Below, one piece after another: positions 62,681 to 64,000 of a stretch of 64,000 bases of DNA (the stretch's first letter is position 1; each line of letters starts with the position of its first letter). Position numbers and translations under genes: made by a program. Source of the DNA: Empedobacter sedimenti (lineage in GTDB: Bacteria > Bacteroidota > Bacteroidia > Flavobacteriales > Weeksellaceae); NCBI RefSeq assembly GCF_030005555.1, contig NZ_JASCQG010000010.1, forward strand, positions 95,887 through 159,886, given 5' to 3'. Below the pieces are notes generated by a model. That model ran no database searches, was not told where the DNA came from, and saw only the letters and a list, made by a program, of their open reading frames with translations.

Positions 62681-63865
62681 ATGAAATACGAAGTTGACGA
62701 AAGAGGTTTTTATGGTGAATTTGGAGGAGCATTTATTCCAGAATTATTACATCATAATTGTGAAGAATTATCGCAAGCTTTAGCAAAATATGTTGATACG
62801 GAAGAATTCAAAAAAGAATTTAATTTGTTGTTAAAAGATTACGTTGGTCGACCAAGTCCATTGTATTTCGCACCAAATCTTTCGAAAAAATACAACACCA
62901 ATATTCTTCTAAAACGAGAAGATTTAAATCATACAGGAGCGCATAAAATCAACAATGCAATTGGTCAAGCTCTATTAGCAAAACGAATGGGTAAAACTAA
63001 AATTATTGCCGAAACTGGCGCTGGACAACATGGTGTTGCAACAGCAACAGTTTGCGCGTTGATGGGATTAGAATGCATAGTTTTTATGGGAGAAATTGAC
63101 ATTGCTCGCCAGGCACCAAATGTTGCGCGAATGAAAATGTTAAGCGCAGAAGTTATTCCAGCAACATCAGGTAGTAAAACATTAAAAGATGCCACAAATG
63201 AAGCAATTCGTTATTGGATCAATAATCCTGAAACTTTTTACATCATCGGTTCTGTCGTTGGACCTCACCCTTATCCAGCAATGGTAACGAAATTTCAAGC
63301 GATTATTTCGGAAGAAATTAAAGTCCAAATGAAAGAGAAATATGGGAAAGAAAATCCTGATTACGTGATTGCTTGTGTTGGTGGCGGAAGTAATGCTGCG
63401 GGAGCTTTTTATCATTTTTTAAATGATGATTCTGTCAAATTAATCGCGGTTGAAGCGGCTGGGTTGGGCGTAGAATCTGGCGAAACTGCTGCAACAACGA
63501 TCAAAGGAACGGAAGGAATTATTCACGGAAGCCGAACGTTATTGATGCAAGATAAAGATGGACAAATAGTTGAACCTTATTCAATTTCGGCTGGATTAGA
63601 CTATCCTGGAGTTGGTCCTTTACATGCACATTTGTTCAAAACTGGACGTGCTGAATTCTTAAATGCAACAGATGATGAAGCCTTAGATGCTGCTTTTATG
63701 CTAACAAAAGAGGAAGGAATCATTCCTGCACTAGAATCTTCTCACGCTTTAGCTGCTTTAGAAAAAATTAATTTTAAACCGCAAGACATTGTGGTTCTGA
63801 ATCTTTCGGGAAGAGGAGATAAAGACTTAGAAACATATATGAAAGTTTCGGAAAAATATTCTTAA
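62681..63865 (+). CDS. trpB: Tryptophan synthase beta chain
   Basis: A 394-residue PLP enzyme joining indole and serine to tryptophan. The PLP Lys is K89 in [13 protein letters not shown], and the phosphate loop is [10 protein letters not shown] (about 230-239); [10 protein letters not shown] and AETGAGQHG are TrpB1 hallmarks. The subunit should bind TrpA, whose gene is not behind it as in most bacteria but about 43 kb away at 19280. The operon ends here; the tRNA-Pro promoter follows within a few bases and I see no hairpin terminator before it. Confidence 0.97.
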   Translation: MKYEVDERGFYGEFGGAFIPELLHHNCEELSQALAKYVDTEEFKKEFNLLLKDYVGRPSPLYFAPNLSKKYNTNILLKREDLNHTGAHKINNAIGQALLAKRMGKTKIIAETGAGQHGVATATVCALMGLECIVFMGEIDIARQAPNVARMKMLSAEVIPATSGSKTLKDATNEAIRYWINNPETFYIIGSVVGPHPYPAMVTKFQAIISEEIKVQMKEKYGKENPDYVIACVGGGSNAAGAFYHFLNDDSVKLIAVEAAGLGVESGETAATTIKGTEGIIHGSRTLLMQDKDGQIVEPYSISAGLDYPGVGPLHAHLFKTGRAEFLNATDDEALDAAFMLTKEEGIIPALESSHALAALEKINFKPQDIVVLNLSGRGDKDLETYMKVSEKYS

Positions 63866-63872
63866 AAAAGAT

Positions 63873-63903
63873 TTGTCTGTTCCTAAAAATCGCCTTACAT
63901 TTG
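63873..63903 (+). promoter_or_regulatory. Promoter of tRNA-Pro
   Basis: A -33 TTG (63873-63875) and the -7 element TACATTTG (63896-63903) are 20 bases apart, a good match to the Bacteroidota consensus, 22 bases before the tRNA. Confidence 0.65.
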
Positions 63904-63925
63904 CACCCACGATAATGAAATCTAT

Positions 63926-64000
63926 CGGGGTGTAGCGTAGCCCGGTCATCGCGCCTGCTTTGGGAGCAGGAGGTCGCAGGTTCGAATCCTGCCACCCCGA
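63926..64000 (+). tRNA. tRNA-Pro (anticodon TGG)
   Basis: The cloverleaf is complete up to the last base of the window: acceptor cggggtg / caccccg, anticodon stem cctgc / gcagg with loop tttggga (anticodon TGG), T stem gcagg / cctgc with loop ttcgaat, discriminator A. Whether CCA is encoded cannot be seen. Confidence 0.93.

Noticed and set aside
63774..63995. Minus-strand ORF beginning MAGFEPATSCSQSRRDDRAT
   Set aside because: This is the well-known spurious translation of the antisense strand of tRNA-Pro and its flank; it overlaps the tRNA and the end of trpB.

Overview
The window reads as a chromosomal segment of a low-GC (roughly one-third G+C by eye) member of the Bacteroidota, most likely a flavobacterium of the Weeksellaceae type (Empedobacter/Chryseobacterium relatives). 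This is inferred from two SusC/SusD pairs, further TonB-linked and lipoprotein genes, a mevalonate-pathway gene (mvaD), a monomeric NADP isocitrate dehydrogenase, and promoters of the Bacteroidota form TTG-N19/20-TAnnTTTG in front of both tRNA genes and the trp operon. I see no phage, insertion sequence, integrase or CRISPR array.

Layout. 1-9000: the 5' part of a polysaccharide flippase (minus), a YjjG-type HAD phosphatase, a lipocalin-like lipoprotein, a LURP-one-related protein, tRNA-Arg(ACG), two small membrane proteins, a PfkB kinase, hisS, a cupin, recF with its DUF721 partner, and a YheT-type hydrolase. 9034-13479: the first SusD/SusC pair. 13861-20047: a divergent cluster with a DUF5689 lipoprotein and TonB receptor (minus) facing a secreted endonuclease/exonuclease/phosphatase-family enzyme (plus), to which trpA is coupled by a 4-base overlap. 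20102-29342: tyrS, a second SusD/SusC pair, corA, an NAD-dependent epimerase and mvaD.

30785-36983 is the most unusual region: a compact minus-strand operon encoding a pilin-like protein, a PapD-like chaperone, a two-domain adhesin-like protein and a large outer-membrane usher-like protein, with an AraC-type regulator upstream. The usher-like gene is split by one in-frame TAA, with the same frame open on both sides. A hairpin plus T-run separates the pilin from the chaperone. I infer a chaperone-usher-like surface fibre in a phylum better known for type V pili.

37253-51026: deoC with an Lrp-type regulator, a second EEP-family enzyme (apparently cytoplasmic), icd, a YcaC-like hydrolase, a Crp-type regulator with a darcynin-like protein and an SDR, a tandem duplication of ~790-residue macroglobulin/TonB-plug-like secreted proteins, and a membrane protein with a GRDP-like N-terminus and a Cys/Gly-rich tail. 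51023-58012 (minus): a giant outer-membrane protein, a GT9 glycosyltransferase, an SDR, an SH3-domain protein and an enoyl-CoA hydratase.

58085-63865: the tryptophan operon trpL-E-G-D-C-F-B. It is preceded by a previously unlisted 20-residue leader peptide with three consecutive Trp codons, a strong terminator and a candidate antiterminator pairing, which together look like ribosome-mediated attenuation. The operon lacks trpA, which sits about 38 kb upstream of it in the nuclease cluster, outside the attenuator's control. The window ends with tRNA-Pro(TGG).
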